Assembly (NCBI GenBank): GCA_033182465.1
Contig: CP137323.1
Coordinates: 1,178,001-1,242,000 of the forward strand
Source of the DNA: Sanghuangporus weigelae
Lineage: Eukaryota > Basidiomycota > Agaricomycetes > Hymenochaetales > Hymenochaetaceae
DNA length: 64,000 nucleotides
Reading direction: 5' to 3'
Shown piece by piece: positions 7,226-16,882 of the stretch. Numbering within the stretch: the stretch's first letter is position 1; every line of letters starts with the position of its first letter. A program made the translations under genes and the position numbers. Under the pieces are notes generated by a model, which saw only the letters and a program-made list of their open reading frames with translations, did not search any database and was not told where the DNA came from.

Positions 7226-10200
7226 ATGTACAATAAGCGATTGCCAATACAAGCATTGCATCCCCGATTACCTATTCGAGTGAAGGTTGGAACAAAGACC
7301 CTAGCAGTCAAAGCGTTAATCGATTCCGGAGCTACATGCAGCACGATACACCCCAACCTGGTACGACACTACAGCCTATTCAAAAAGAGGCTTGATCACC
7401 CTCGACCTTTGAATAATGCGGATGGAAGTCCCAACCAAGGAGGAGCAATCACGCACGAGGTCTACACATTAATTTTTGATGGACCTAAACCGCAGCCACA
7501 AACGTTGGCAGTAGCAACCACAGGACAGGATCAAGTGATCCTAGGAATTGACTATTTGGCCAAAGTCAATCCCGAAATTGATTGGAAGAATCAAGTATGG
7601 AATCGGAATGGTAATTCGATACCATTCGAGCTCAACGTCATACGAGCTACCAAGAAGCGAAGGCACAGGAAGCGCAAACGGAAACGGCAAACGAAAGGCA
7701 AACCTGACAAGACAAGACCTAGGCATAACACGAAGCAACAGGCTCAGGACAGAGACAACTATCGACACTCTGGAGCACCAGGAATAATATTTGCGCCAAG
7801 GAGAGACAACAACGGACACTCTCACGAAACGAAGCCACAAGCGAAGCCGGAAACCAGACCAGCAACACCAAGACTGGAACAGGCAAAACAGACGCCAGAA
7901 GTGAAGAGTCCGAGCACGGAAAATATACCAGACTCTGCAACGAAACAGCCACAACAGGAAACGGCAAACAAGCATCATCGAGATGAGGAGGAAATAAACT
8001 ACACTCCCAAGCGATGGAAGAAACAGGCACCACAAGGAACGAGTATAGTGCAACGACGACCAAGGCACATACCGAGACGGATGATCCCAGCATGGCAATT
8101 GTACCAGACATCCGAAGGCGAAACAGAAGAGATAACAGGCAAGCATAGCCTAGACGAACAGGAGGAAATAAACGACTCTCCGAAACGTTGGAAGAAACAA
8201 CCACCACAGAAGATACATCCACTGAGGCAAAACATGCCGGAAGATGAAGAACTCTGGCCATCACCAGAAGAAAACCCGGGCATGAAGTATAGGATACGAC
8301 CACGAAAGACACGGTATCCAGAGAAGCCAGTGGCAGGCATTATACGACCGAGAACGGCATCGTTAATGCGAGGAGCGAGTCCCACACCGAAGCGTACAAG
8401 ATGGGCAGACAACGAAAGCGATATCGAGATGCAAGACGAGCAGGAGACAACAGAAGACACTCCTATGCACGATATAGAGCCAGAAGACATTGAAAGTCTT
8501 AGGACGACCAACCAACCAGCTACCCTTACCAGAAAGGAAGAGCTTGCTGCAAAGCTAGAGCTAGACATCAATCGAAATTGGTCACCAAGGCAGCAGAACC
8601 AAGTCTCACAGCCTCTGAACAAAGCGAGTTCAGTATCCCAGCAGTATTCTCAACAAAAGGCAGCCGCAGAAGGACTACTAGGAACACAGAAACGAGATTG
8701 GCGAAAACTCCTACCAAAGGAAATAGAAGACTACGCAGATGTCTTTGATCCTGACAAGTCAAGAAGGTTACCCAAGCATACGAAATGGGATATGGCGATT
8801 AACCTCAAAGAAGGAGTACCATTACCGAAACCAAGGCCTATTATCAAGCTCACACGAGAAGAGCAGGCAGCACTCGATGCTTATGTCAAAGAGTTACTTG
8901 ACAAAGGATGGATTGAAAAGGTTCAACCACATGAACCATGTCCGGTAGCAGCACCAGTCTTCTTTGTAGGAAAGAAAGACGGAGGAGCACGAGCAGTAAC
9001 CGATTACCGAGACATCAACGACACGACAGTATCAGATCCATACCCGATACCGATCATGAGTGTTCTCCCAGAGAAACTGGAGAAAGGAAAATTCTTCTTT
9101 ACACTCGACATGCGATCAGGTTACAACAACCTGCGAATCCAAGAAGGAGACGAGTGGAAGGCAGCATTCCGAGTTGGCAATGCAGTCTACAAGCCAAAGG
9201 TCATGATGTTTGGAATGAAGAACTCACCTGCAGTATTCCAACGATTCATGAATGACAACTTCGAATATTGGCTCAGGACAGAAGAAGCACTCAACTATTT
9301 GGACGACCTTATTGGTCAAGCACAAACTGAAGAGGAACATTGGAAACTCCTCAGGGCAATTCTACAGAAATGCCGAGAGCTCGACATTTACCTCAAAATC
9401 GAGAAATGTCACTTCCTCCAAACCCAGCTCGACTACTTGGGATTTGTAGTAGGAACGAAAGGCATCCAGATGGATCCTTATAAGCTCAAAGCTATTCACG
9501 AATGGCCAGTGCCAAAGACGAAACGACAAGTTCGAAAGTTCCAAGGATTTTGTAACTTCTACCGAAGATTCATCAGGAACTATGCCGATACATTCGCACC
9601 TATTGGCGACCTTATCAAAAAGGATCGCAAGTTCATATGGGCAGAGGCACAAGATAAGGCATTCGAAAGTATCAAGAAGGCATTCGAAACGGAAGTCGCA
9701 TTGGCAATGCCAAAGCCAGACAAACCATATACATTGGAAACCGATGCATCCGATGTAGCGATTGGTGCAGTCTTACAACAAGAAGACAACCAAGGAGAAC
9801 TGAGACCTTTAGGTTTCATGTCGAAAACTCTAACGAACACCCAACGAAACTATCCGACGCATGACAAAGAGATGCTAGCAATCATGGAAGCACTCAAGCA
9901 TTGGAGACACCTATTGGAGGGAACCAAAGAACCAGTAACAATCCGAAGCGATCATGCAAATCTCCGATACTTCATGACAGCTCAGAATCTATCGAGACGT
10001 CAAGCGAGATGGGCATTAGAGTTATCACGATATAACTTCAAGATTCTCCATTGGCCAGGCAAGAAGAACCAAGCTGACGAGCTATCACGACGATCCGACT
10101 ATATGCCAGAGGACAAGGACAACTTAGGAGTTACCTTATTACCTCCTGATACGATCAAGCAACAAACATTGCGACGCACAGAGATCAACGGTCTATACAA

Positions 10201-11704
10201 GCTAGAAACTGAAATGGTCACTATCTCTGATCCTATTATCCGAACGATCAAGAGGAACTACAATACCGAGGAGGCTAAGAAGGAAATTCAGGCGATCAAG
10301 CAGAGCAACGGCTACAGTTACAGGAACGGCTTGCACTACGTAACCAATGCATTATATATCCCGCCGTCCGCCAACCTACGAGCGTTGCTAATCCGAAGGC
10401 GCCATGATCACAAACTTGCAGGCCACCCAGGAGCAGAAAAGACCATAGAGCTTGTAAAGCGATCATACTATTGGCCGAAGATGGAAGAAATGATCCGAGC
10501 ATATACCGCAACCTGCGACATATGTCAGCGTGCAAAACCGATTCGACAGTTTCGAAATCCGCCGCTCCAACCGTTGGAGGCACCACATCAACCATGGGAA
10601 ACCATAACCTGTGACCTGATTACCGACTTACCAGTTAGCAATGAAGGCTACAGTGCGATACTCGTTATAGTGGACAAACTCACTAAAATGGGGAAGTTCA
10701 TTCCTTGCCAAGGAATACCCAATGCTAAGCAGTTGGCACGTTTGTTCCGCCAACATGTCTTCAAATACTACGGGGCCCCTAAACGAGTAATCTCCGACCG
10801 AGGTAGCAACTTCACCGCGCAATTCCTCAAGGAGTTCTGCAGACTCATCGATGTCGATTGGAAAACTAGTACAGCGTATCATCCACAAACCGATGGTCAA
10901 ACCGAGCGACTAAATCAAGAGCTTGAACAGTACTTACGCTGCTATGTGTCCTACCGACAAACAGATTGGGCAGAGTACATCGATATAGCAGAATTCGCCT
11001 ACAACAACAGGAAGCACAGTACTACACATCAGTCACCATTCTATACACTGTATGGATGGCATCCTCACCTGGACGTTGCGGAGACCGGTGATTCAAACGT
11101 CCCAGAAGCAATAAATCACCTAGAGGAGCTTCGACAAGTACAGCAAGAAGCCTATAATTCGATTAGGCAAGCGAATGAGGCAATGAAGCTTTATGCAGAC
11201 CTGCATCGAGGCAAACTGCCAGAGTACAAGCCGGGAGACGAAGTGTTACTAGACATGAGGAATCTCAGTCGATTGGAACCAACGAAGAAACTTGCAATGA
11301 AATGGGCAGGGCCTTATAAAGTCGAGAAGGCAGTCGGACAAGTGTCATTCAGATTACGCTTACCCGAAACCCTTCCGATCCACCCAGTGTTTCATGCGAG
11401 TCTTCTCAGGCCTTACAAACGAAAGGAATACCCTGGAAGACCCACTTTGGATGAACCACCACCTATTGAAGTGGAGGGAGAAGCAGAGTACGAAGTGGAG
11501 ACGATTCATAATACAAGACGTCATCGGAGCAAGGTCCAATACCTTATCCAATGGAAAGGATACCAGGAGCGAACATGGGAGCCACTTGACAACCTCAAGA
11601 ACTCCTATCAAATGATCGAAGCATTCCATAAAAAGTATCCTCAGGCAATCCAGCCATCGAACCTTAACCAATGGATCGCCGCACGAAAACGAATGAGGCA
11701 ATAG
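7226..11704 (+). CDS. pol: pol polyprotein (protease, RT, RNase H, integrase, chromodomain)
   Basis: 1,492 codons. In order: aspartic protease (DSGATCST near residue 34); a long, charged low-complexity linker (about residues 140-460) with two related segments containing PKRWKKQ; reverse transcriptase with YLDDL; RNase H (TDASDVAIGAVL); integrase zinc region (HLAGHPG-type with CDICQRAK), its catalytic core (ISDRGSNF, YHPQTDGQTERLNQ) and the GPY/F module; then a chromodomain (YLIQWKGY...TWEPLDNL). This order is Ty3/Gypsy and the chromodomain places it among chromoviruses, which often integrate at heterochromatin. It is separated from gag and in another frame, so it needs a translation or processing strategy the sequence does not reveal. 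Confidence 0.96.
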   Translation: MYNKRLPIQALHPRLPIRVKVGTKTLAVKALIDSGATCSTIHPNLVRHYSLFKKRLDHPRPLNNADGSPNQGGAITHEVYTLIFDGPKPQPQTLAVATTGQDQVILGIDYLAKVNPEIDWKNQVWNRNGNSIPFELNVIRATKKRRHRKRKRKRQTKGKPDKTRPRHNTKQQAQDRDNYRHSGAPGIIFAPRRDNNGHSHETKPQAKPETRPATPRLEQAKQTPEVKSPSTENIPDSATKQPQQETANKHHRDEEEINYTPKRWKKQAPQGTSIVQRRPRHIPRRMIPAWQLYQTSEGETEEITGKHSLDEQEEINDSPKRWKKQPPQKIHPLRQNMPEDEELWPSPEENPGMKYRIRPRKTRYPEKPVAGIIRPRTASLMRGASPTPKRTRWADNESDIEMQDEQETTEDTPMHDIEPEDIESLRTTNQPATLTRKEELAAKLELDINRNWSPRQQNQVSQPLNKASSVSQQYSQQKAAAEGLLGTQKRDWRKLLPKEIEDYADVFDPDKSRRLPKHTKWDMAINLKEGVPLPKPRPIIKLTREEQAALDAYVKELLDKGWIEKVQPHEPCPVAAPVFFVGKKDGGARAVTDYRDINDTTVSDPYPIPIMSVLPEKLEKGKFFFTLDMRSGYNNLRIQEGDEWKAAFRVGNAVYKPKVMMFGMKNSPAVFQRFMNDNFEYWLRTEEALNYLDDLIGQAQTEEEHWKLLRAILQKCRELDIYLKIEKCHFLQTQLDYLGFVVGTKGIQMDPYKLKAIHEWPVPKTKRQVRKFQGFCNFYRRFIRNYADTFAPIGDLIKKDRKFIWAEAQDKAFESIKKAFETEVALAMPKPDKPYTLETDASDVAIGAVLQQEDNQGELRPLGFMSKTLTNTQRNYPTHDKEMLAIMEALKHWRHLLEGTKEPVTIRSDHANLRYFMTAQNLSRRQARWALELSRYNFKILHWPGKKNQADELSRRSDYMPEDKDNLGVTLLPPDTIKQQTLRRTEINGLYKLETEMVTISDPIIRTIKRNYNTEEAKKEIQAIKQSNGYSYRNGLHYVTNALYIPPSANLRALLIRRRHDHKLAGHPGAEKTIELVKRSYYWPKMEEMIRAYTATCDICQRAKPIRQFRNPPLQPLEAPHQPWETITCDLITDLPVSNEGYSAILVIVDKLTKMGKFIPCQGIPNAKQLARLFRQHVFKYYGAPKRVISDRGSNFTAQFLKEFCRLIDVDWKTSTAYHPQTDGQTERLNQELEQYLRCYVSYRQTDWAEYIDIAEFAYNNRKHSTTHQSPFYTLYGWHPHLDVAETGDSNVPEAINHLEELRQVQQEAYNSIRQANEAMKLYADLHRGKLPEYKPGDEVLLDMRNLSRLEPTKKLAMKWAGPYKVEKAVGQVSFRLRLPETLPIHPVFHASLLRPYKRKEYPGRPTLDEPPPIEVEGEAEYEVETIHNTRRHRSKVQYLIQWKGYQERTWEPLDNLKNSYQMIEAFHKKYPQAIQPSNLNQWIAARKRMRQ

Positions 11705-11879
11705 TTGCACCACATGCACTCCACCCGATGGAGCCGCTTATGGATCCACAATAGAGACGATGAGTAAGGTCCCCAATGACCTTACCAAGCGATGACATCA
11801 ATGTGGCACACCAAAGCGAGAGCAGAGATAGAAGAATTAGGCAAGACATCGCCGACATACCAACAAGATGGTATAAAAC

Positions 11880-12956
11880 ATGGAGAACTTCGAGCTAAGG
11901 AACAACAACTCGAATCTCAACAGCTCTACTTCACTGCAGACGAACCACTACTCAGCTATGCCTATTTTCGACGAGCTACATGCATTCTGTCAACCAGAAG
12001 ATGCACCAGAATGGACATTTACACTCAGGCCACCGACCGAACGTTATCAATGGCCACAGCTGTGCAACCGATTCAACGAAGAGAACTACGAAGACGAAAT
12101 CGTACCCCTATGCCCAGGAAAGTACTTCGACGATCTATTTGACAAGTGGAACGCAGTCCACCACAACCGAGACGAAATACCCCATCTTATGATGGCGAAT
12201 CACTCAGACGAGTGGTTATTCAAACTCAGTAACCCTCGAGACGCAGCATTACGCCGACTCAATGATGATGCATTTCTAACCTACGCGATCGAACTCGAAA
12301 CACAAGCATTACATCGAGGCAAGATCGACTTTAGGCACGAAACGACATACAAGAACATCATGGGCATCTATCATTCGGCAATTCAAATTTGCGCCTACCG
12401 ACGAGACATGACTACCGCAATTCTTAACCGAATGATGCGATGGAGTCACTATCATCCGATGAGCATCGATGCGATGAAGTACATTATATACATAGCCGAC
12501 CAGACGGGCTTCTATGCATCCCACACCATGCAGTTCATGACGGTACTCAACATGACGAAGTATTACGAAGGAACGAGATACCGAACGGTTATTGAAGCAA
12601 GGAACTCTACTACGGACGAGGTACCACTCGACAACATCGAGCACCACGTAGTCGAAGGCAAAGAGGTTAACTACGACCCTCATTACCTTATGGAACTCAA
12701 CAACCGAGAGGAAGAAGCCAGAGAAAAACTACAGGCTACACGACACCCCTTGCTGGAAGATCTGATGATCTCAGTCTACCAGTACCCGAACGAACTCTAC
12801 CAGCCGGACGAGATGCTTACTATGTCGGAACAGGAGGACATGTACATACACTCCGACGATACAGAGTCAAGTGAAGAAGGTGAAAGCAGGGAACTATATA
12901 CCCCAGCGAACTCGGCCCAGACTACACCTGAGGCTGAAGAATCCGAAGATTTGTAA
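11880..12956 (+). CDS. unknown 358-codon gene downstream of pol
   Basis: An open frame in the position where env lies in retroviruses, but with no signal peptide and no membrane segment visible, so it does not look like an envelope. The protein is acidic. The first 30 residues are low-complexity (N/S-rich), the middle has aromatic-rich segments (for example YPNELYQPDEML late in the protein), and the C-terminal 35 residues are very acidic with serines. A TATA-like GTATAAAA lies just before the ATG; if it worked, initiation might instead use the next in-frame ATG near 11958. I do not recognise it. All three units keep it open with identical translation, as is trivially expected for very recent copies. 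Confidence 0.5.
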   Translation: MENFELRNNNSNLNSSTSLQTNHYSAMPIFDELHAFCQPEDAPEWTFTLRPPTERYQWPQLCNRFNEENYEDEIVPLCPGKYFDDLFDKWNAVHHNRDEIPHLMMANHSDEWLFKLSNPRDAALRRLNDDAFLTYAIELETQALHRGKIDFRHETTYKNIMGIYHSAIQICAYRRDMTTAILNRMMRWSHYHPMSIDAMKYIIYIADQTGFYASHTMQFMTVLNMTKYYEGTRYRTVIEARNSTTDEVPLDNIEHHVVEGKEVNYDPHYLMELNNREEEAREKLQATRHPLLEDLMISVYQYPNELYQPDEMLTMSEQEDMYIHSDDTESSEEGESRELYTPANSAQTTPEAEESEDL

Positions 12957-13496
12957 ACAACTCTTCTTTTATGCAACCCCTTTCCCATATCGTGACCCGA
13001 CATGGTCAATTATGCATTTCATTCTTACCTTATGATATTTATGGTCACATCCGACCAAATTATGCTTTATGCACCTCTTTATTTCACGCTTATTCGGCCA
13101 ACCAGCACAAATGAAGCACTATGCAGAAGTGTCAAAGAACCTACAAGGGCCTAGACATTTTGTATATTGTTTTATTGTGCCGGCTCCGAATTAGCAGATT
13201 ATGCCTACCTTTTATTATCCTCTATGCAACGGAGAAGCCAAAAGTTTACGTGAAGTCACTCCCTTGCATCATGCTAGGATGTGCCTTCACGCTGAAAGGC
13301 ACTCCAATTACACTCTTTCTTCGAAAAAACTCCATTTGGGGGTTGAAGAGCCGTAGGTAAACACCTGGAACTTCACTCCCAAATTGGTATAAAACTTATT
13401 CATTAACGACTTTATGATTTCTTTCTTATCACTTTCAATTGCGTCATATTCTTTACATGATGCACATTTCATATTCATATCCCTTCCCACCACCCT
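12957..13496 (+). other. 3' internal stretch without a sense gene
   Basis: About 540 bp between the 358-codon gene and the antisense gene. It is T-rich on the plus strand, unlike the A/C-rich coding part. Small open frames occur on both strands, including a 61-codon minus-strand one starting with GTG at 13493, but none shows convincing coding character. Confidence 0.4.
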
Positions 13497-13812
13497 TTAC
13501 AAGTCAATGTCTTCCCAGACACCCTTTTCACGACGTTCCTGCGAAGCAATACCTGCATTTTCGACGACCGGATCGATAACCTCAACGTCATAACCGAGCG
13601 CGAGGTGAACTCGAAGCGCGACAGTAGTAACATCGCGCTGGAACGATTGCATTTCGAAGTCAGCCTCCTAGAGGATGATTAACAACTCGAAACGGCACAG
13701 AGCATGCATCACTTACCTGAGCACGCCTCTTACGCTCCAAAATCCAATGATTTATGCCGAAAATCGCGACAATAACGACAAAAACAGTAACAGCAGCGGC
13801 GACTTTCGACAT
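13497..13812 (-). CDS. predicted two-exon antisense gene for a small membrane protein (unit 1)
   Basis: Same structure as at 273-588. Exons are 13812-13717 and 13667-13497. It ends before the 358-codon gene and starts about 125 bp inside the 3' LTR. On the minus strand a GGATAAAGG sequence lies some 60 bp before its ATG and might act as a weak TATA element. Antisense genes near the 3' LTR are known in human retroviruses (HTLV-1 HBZ, HIV-1 ASP); this comparison is positional only. Confidence 0.5.
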
Positions 13813-13895
13813 TTTGGAGCAGAGATGATGATGGTTTGATAGCAAAAATCAACCATCACTAGGCGACCCTTTATCCGAGCTTTCTCACGGATTAG

Positions 13896-13936
13896 GATGA
13901 ACATTTCTCCGAAAGTTCATCTTAGGGGGGGTGTAG
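13896..13936 (+). other. hairpin and polypurine tract before the 3' LTR
   Basis: GATGAAC and GTTCATC arms (13896-13921), extended inside by TTTC/GAAA, form a compact hairpin with a 3-nt loop. It is followed at once by AGGGGGGG and the LTR. The purine tract is where plus-strand DNA synthesis would be primed. The same arrangement occurs at 672-712 and before the other downstream LTRs. Confidence 0.6.
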
Positions 13937-15448
13937 TGAAAGGATCCGCTCAAAAACTCGCATCAGGATCGACACGATCAACAGATCTACACGATCAGCT
14001 TTCCAAACGCGACCGGTAACCAAGCCAGCTATCAAAGGCCCAAGCAATCGAGCGGCCTAGGCAACAGTAACCCGTTACCACCCGAGCGCTAGAAGCACCG
14101 AAGCGGATACGTAATCCCGCTAACAGCTAACACCGCCGACCGCCTATTACCGCGGACTACCACTCTAACGCCGCCGACCAAGCAACCAGAGCGACCTCGA
14201 TCAAAAGAAGCGATCAAACTTCTTAGAAGTCCAGAAGCACAACTACTAAAGCCTAAACGCTAAAAGGCTAAAGGCTAATAAGGTTTATGGAGACCTCACT
14301 GGCATTTCAGCACTGTCAAGTCTGTGCACGAGTTTACATGGTCCTTTATGAAGTATACTACTTAGTATGCACGGCAACAGTTGGTACGCGTGACTGTCAC
14401 ATCGAAACCGAGCGACACCTTCAAGATACAATGCATTCCAATCCACCAAACCCAGTGGTACCCAAGAAACGAGAGGAACTCACGATCACAACTCGAACCC
14501 CTCGAACTGCGAACCCGATAACTTGGAGAATGATTGGATGGTATAGACCGGAGTTGCACACACCATGTCCAGCATCTACGATACAGGCAAACCTTTATTT
14601 ACCAAGAGATGCGAACCTGGAGACCAAGCAATTACAACTCCTTATACAACGAAGGATATGGCGCTACATTCGAGATATACGATACGAAGGCAAAGCATGG
14701 CTAGTCACCAGAACCCAGCAGAACCCACCAGCAGAGCTTATGCAGTTCATGATATGCCTTGGACCATACTCTACACCGACCCGACACCTTAACACTGACG
14801 TGCGAGTTATGCTTACCCTCGCTGGACCTCGAGATGAATTCCGAAGAATCACATACCGAGCAGCCTACATCGCTCCAAGAGCAAAGATGCCACTCAATGA
14901 CGGCAATGACATCGTTATGGAGTACTGACAGTGGAGCATTCCATATCGGAGCACCACCTCTATTGTCTCAGTCAGCAACTCCAAAGAATTCTGTCATAGT
15001 GGAGACGACCTTACAAAGATTGGAGCAAAGTGGAGCGAAGCGCAGCAGGATGACAAAGGAACAGATGTAATGGTGGAGGAAAGTGGAGTAAAGTGGAGAC
15101 AGGATGAGTAAGAAATAGGACGGAAAATGGAATATCTGGGAGCATAAATAGTTGTAGGATTAGGCCCTCATTTCCCCATCTTTCGATCCTCTTAACACAC
15201 TGGTGTAAAGCTTGCCCTACAGCGAGCTATTACTGTGTGCTTTGTACTATCACGCCTCTTGGAAATCCCAATCTGCTTTACTATTACCTCGTATCTGAAA
15301 GCATCCATAACTCGGACCGTGACTAGGAAGGCTAGTAAGGGACCGCGTGGTACAGCCAGACGTGGGTAGATAAGATCACCTCTGCACAACACACCGCTGC
15401 TTAGGCAAAAGGATCAAACCGGTGTAACCCCGGGCCTACTCCCTAACA
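13937..15448 (+). repeat. LTR 2 of the array (shared by units 1 and 2)
   Basis: 1,512 bp, same ends and content as LTR 1. There is no target duplication on either side; internal regions abut it directly, so it serves as 3' LTR of unit 1 and 5' LTR of unit 2. Confidence 0.96.
14287..14928 (+). CDS. U3 open frame, LTR 2 copy
   Basis: 213 codons, identical in translation to the frame at 3508-4149. Here it sits where it could be carried in the 3' part of a unit 1 transcript. Confidence 0.4.
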   Translation: METSLAFQHCQVCARVYMVLYEVYYLVCTATVGTRDCHIETERHLQDTMHSNPPNPVVPKKREELTITTRTPRTANPITWRMIGWYRPELHTPCPASTIQANLYLPRDANLETKQLQLLIQRRIWRYIRDIRYEGKAWLVTRTQQNPPAELMQFMICLGPYSTPTRHLNTDVRVMLTLAGPRDEFRRITYRAAYIAPRAKMPLNDGNDIVMEY

Positions 15449-15847
15449 TTGGATCGAAAGATCACTCGCTAGTTTTACCACCACCTCTCACGGGCAAGGT
15501 TCTTGGCTAGTGTTTTATCGAGGCGAGGACCGTCGACCTCAAGTCCCTATCGACGTCACTAGTTTCGAGACTAGTACCCATATCGAATCCTCAGGACAAG
15601 TGCACATCCTGGAGAACGACAAACCCGATTCACTTAAATCACATATCTACTATCATAACCCCTACAACGACGAAGTGTACCTAATAGCAAAGGCATCTGG
15701 TAGCCCTGCAGTTGGGAGCACGCAAACAACAACCACGAAAGTAGCAGCAGTCCCTTCCACTATTGCTACATTCGACGAGAAAGGAACTACTTGGTTAACA
15801 GCACCAAGGAACAATAACCCTGAAGCATCAGGCGAGAAACGAAGTTC

Positions 15848-16882
15848 ATGAACCGATCAGGAAACGCCAACAACAGAAGTAACGGTCATCGAACGAACGA
15901 ACGGGCGAACGATAATCAAACGAGGTTCACACCTAGATCCCTCGACGAACGAGTTCAACATATCACCAACAGGCTACGAAGTCTGGAAAGCGATCACGAC
16001 ATACTATACGCGACAACGAACCACAGCATATTGTATCCACCAGTGATCAGAAGGCTACAAGAAAGGGTTGAAAGACTGGAAGAACGAACTGCAAACACGG
16101 GGCAGTCAAACAGTCTACCAACCGGAGCATACGCGACAGCAGTAGGAGATCGATTCGAAGCACTCGAAACAACTACTCGAAGAATTGGAGCACAGGTAGC
16201 AGCTCTAGAGAGATATACTCTGGAATTGGATCGAGCAGCAGGGGCACTCAATCAACGGGTCATAGACGGAAACGGAGTACTTGACCGAGAGCTCAACGCT
16301 ATCCGAAACAGGATTACTGCTCAGGAACAACAACTACAGACAATCGAGACGAGAATCGGAGAGCTTAACAGGACAGCTCTAGATCAGCCAAGGATTGTTC
16401 AAGACATCCATAACCTGCGAGAAGCCCTACTCCAACTAGGACAAACAATCGAGTCGAGTCAACGCACCTACGCAGCTATACTCACATCGGTACAGACAAC
16501 CGAAGCTACCTCAAGGAACATACTCGAACACGCTCAACGAATTCGAGAAGTAGCTCAGGCAGCACAACGCTGGGAATACTTTCTACCAAGAGAGAGAGCC
16601 CAACAGGAACAGAGTTCTGACGAATCAGTGTCCTCAGACGAAGAAGCATCACGAAGGCCATTCTTACTCAGAACCCCACCTCGAACGGTTGTCATCCAAG
16701 TACCAACAGTACCTGCAGTACCAGCAAGTGGTTCAGTAGCAACCCAAGCGCCAGAGAATCCACCACCACCATCCTATTCACCACCAGCAGTGCCCATAAG
16801 CACTTACGATCATGTCGACAACCGACCAGAAGGTGCAAGCACTGGAGCAGCAACTACAGACTCTTCAGACACAACTCTCTAA
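15848..16882 (+). CDS. coiled-coil/PPxY protein, unit 2
   Basis: Identical in translation to the unit 1 protein at 5069-6103. Overlaps gag of unit 2 by 71 nt. Confidence 0.6.
   Translation: MNRSGNANNRSNGHRTNERANDNQTRFTPRSLDERVQHITNRLRSLESDHDILYATTNHSILYPPVIRRLQERVERLEERTANTGQSNSLPTGAYATAVGDRFEALETTTRRIGAQVAALERYTLELDRAAGALNQRVIDGNGVLDRELNAIRNRITAQEQQLQTIETRIGELNRTALDQPRIVQDIHNLREALLQLGQTIESSQRTYAAILTSVQTTEATSRNILEHAQRIREVAQAAQRWEYFLPRERAQQEQSSDESVSSDEEASRRPFLLRTPPRTVVIQVPTVPAVPASGSVATQAPENPPPPSYSPPAVPISTYDHVDNRPEGASTGAATTDSSDTTL

Larger units (their letters stand above)
4670..13936 (+). mobile_element. chromovirus unit 1, internal region
   Basis: A 9,267-bp internal region between two LTRs. 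Order: priming site (4672-4683), a doubtful leader frame, a coiled-coil frame (5069-6103), gag (6033-7121), pol (7226-11704), an unknown 358-codon frame (11880-12956), about 540 bp without a sense gene, an antisense spliced gene (13497-13812), then a hairpin and purine tract (13896-13936). The region looks whole. The sense-strand genes favour CGA and AAC codons, which gives them a look unlike the host genes to the right. Confidence 0.95.

Noticed and set aside
7170-7230. tRNA-like T-arm sequence (GGGTTCAACCCC) between gag and pol
   Set aside because: The stem does not fit a 7-nt T loop and no acceptor stem, anticodon arm or D arm could be built around it.
7541-8622. Three minus-strand open frames of about 200 codons antisense to pol, repeated in each unit
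   Set aside because: They mirror the low-complexity linker of pol on the other strand; their S/V/L-rich composition follows from the sense codons, with no motif and no splice or start support.
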